Origin: Thermodesulfobacteriota bacterium
Lineage (GTDB): Bacteria > Desulfobacterota_D > UBA1144 > Nemesobacterales > UBA2774
Reading direction: 5' to 3'
DNA length: 23,401 nucleotides
NCBI GenBank assembly: GCA_035325995.1
Contig: DAOKYU010000019.1
Location: 1 to 23,401, forward strand
Shown piece after piece: positions 23,332-23,401 of this stretch. The translations under genes were made by a program, and so were the position numbers. Position 1 is the first letter of the stretch; each line of letters starts with the position of its first letter. Under the pieces are notes generated by a model. It did not search any database, was not told the origin of the DNA, and saw nothing but the letters and a program-made list of their open reading frames with translations.

Positions 23332-23401
23332 TTAATCCGTCATTGCTGTAGATGTTAAGTAATTCGGGGCAGGAATTCTCCGGGATAGAATAATAAGAGG
23401 A

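Larger units (their letters stand above)
22923..23401. other. Region upstream of uvrC, repeat-filled
   Basis: The 479 bases contain no credible gene. The first 100 (22923-23020), AT-rich, must hold the uvrC promoter. Then come an H-like and B-like piece (23022-23090), a hairpin-free A unit with palindrome (23119-23172), a second B start (to about 23200), an E double-hairpin unit (23230-23303) and a D palindrome (23300-23331). Confidence 0.65.

Noticed and set aside
1..23401. CRISPR array or tRNA genes
   Set aside because: Repeats are not evenly spaced and lack a constant repeat-spacer layout, and no cloverleaf-like sequence was recognised. This was read by eye; a covariance-model scan would settle it.

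Overview
The window is a stretch of bacterial chromosome from a Gram-negative lineage. The sequence alone does not name the organism. A HlyD-type adaptor protein and an RbbA/YhhJ-type transporter point to a cell with two membranes. The base composition is moderately GC-rich, with frequent ATA (Ile) and AGG (Arg) codons. Intergenic spaces are packed with dispersed repeat modules whose translations read like 'HPELVSGS' and 'FPLEKGG', a style common in uncultured Desulfobacterota- or Nitrospirota-like genomes. That placement is inference with low confidence. No rRNA, tRNA or CRISPR array was seen.

Layout. Positions 1-710 are a gene-free repeat mosaic, possibly starting with the end of an insertion sequence. 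A hypothetical gene (711-1229, minus) is divergent from kup, a potassium transporter (1549-3438). Converging on kup is a three-gene minus-strand transport operon: HlyD adaptor, RbbA-type double-ATPase/permease fusion, and YhhJ-type permease (8607 down to 3620). After an 837-bp repeat-rich gap come nfo (endonuclease IV) and a YjgR-type HerA-like ATPase on the plus strand. Next are bcp (thiol peroxidase) and a convergent 61-residue Cys-motif protein, both lying between two inverted copies of one repeat. The full-length helicase gene lhr (minus) is divergent from uvrB (plus). uvrB converges, with a 2-nt gap, on a VOC-fold gene. uvrC (minus) closes the window.

Theme. Five of the twelve recognised genes act, or are likely to act, on nucleic acids: nfo, yjgR, lhr, uvrB and uvrC. 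Endonuclease IV acts on abasic sites, UvrB and UvrC carry out nucleotide excision repair, and bacterial long Lhr proteins carry a helicase core plus a C-terminal region linked to uracil-DNA glycosylase activity. With the adjacent peroxidase this is a loose oxidative/DNA-damage neighbourhood rather than one operon. No E. coli-type SOS box was seen before uvrB.

The most unusual content is between the genes. At least eight repeat modules, many with perfect hairpins, are joined in different orders in nearly every gap. All but one copy read on the same strand, whatever the direction of the neighbouring genes. One copy supplies a likely extended -10 promoter for bcp.
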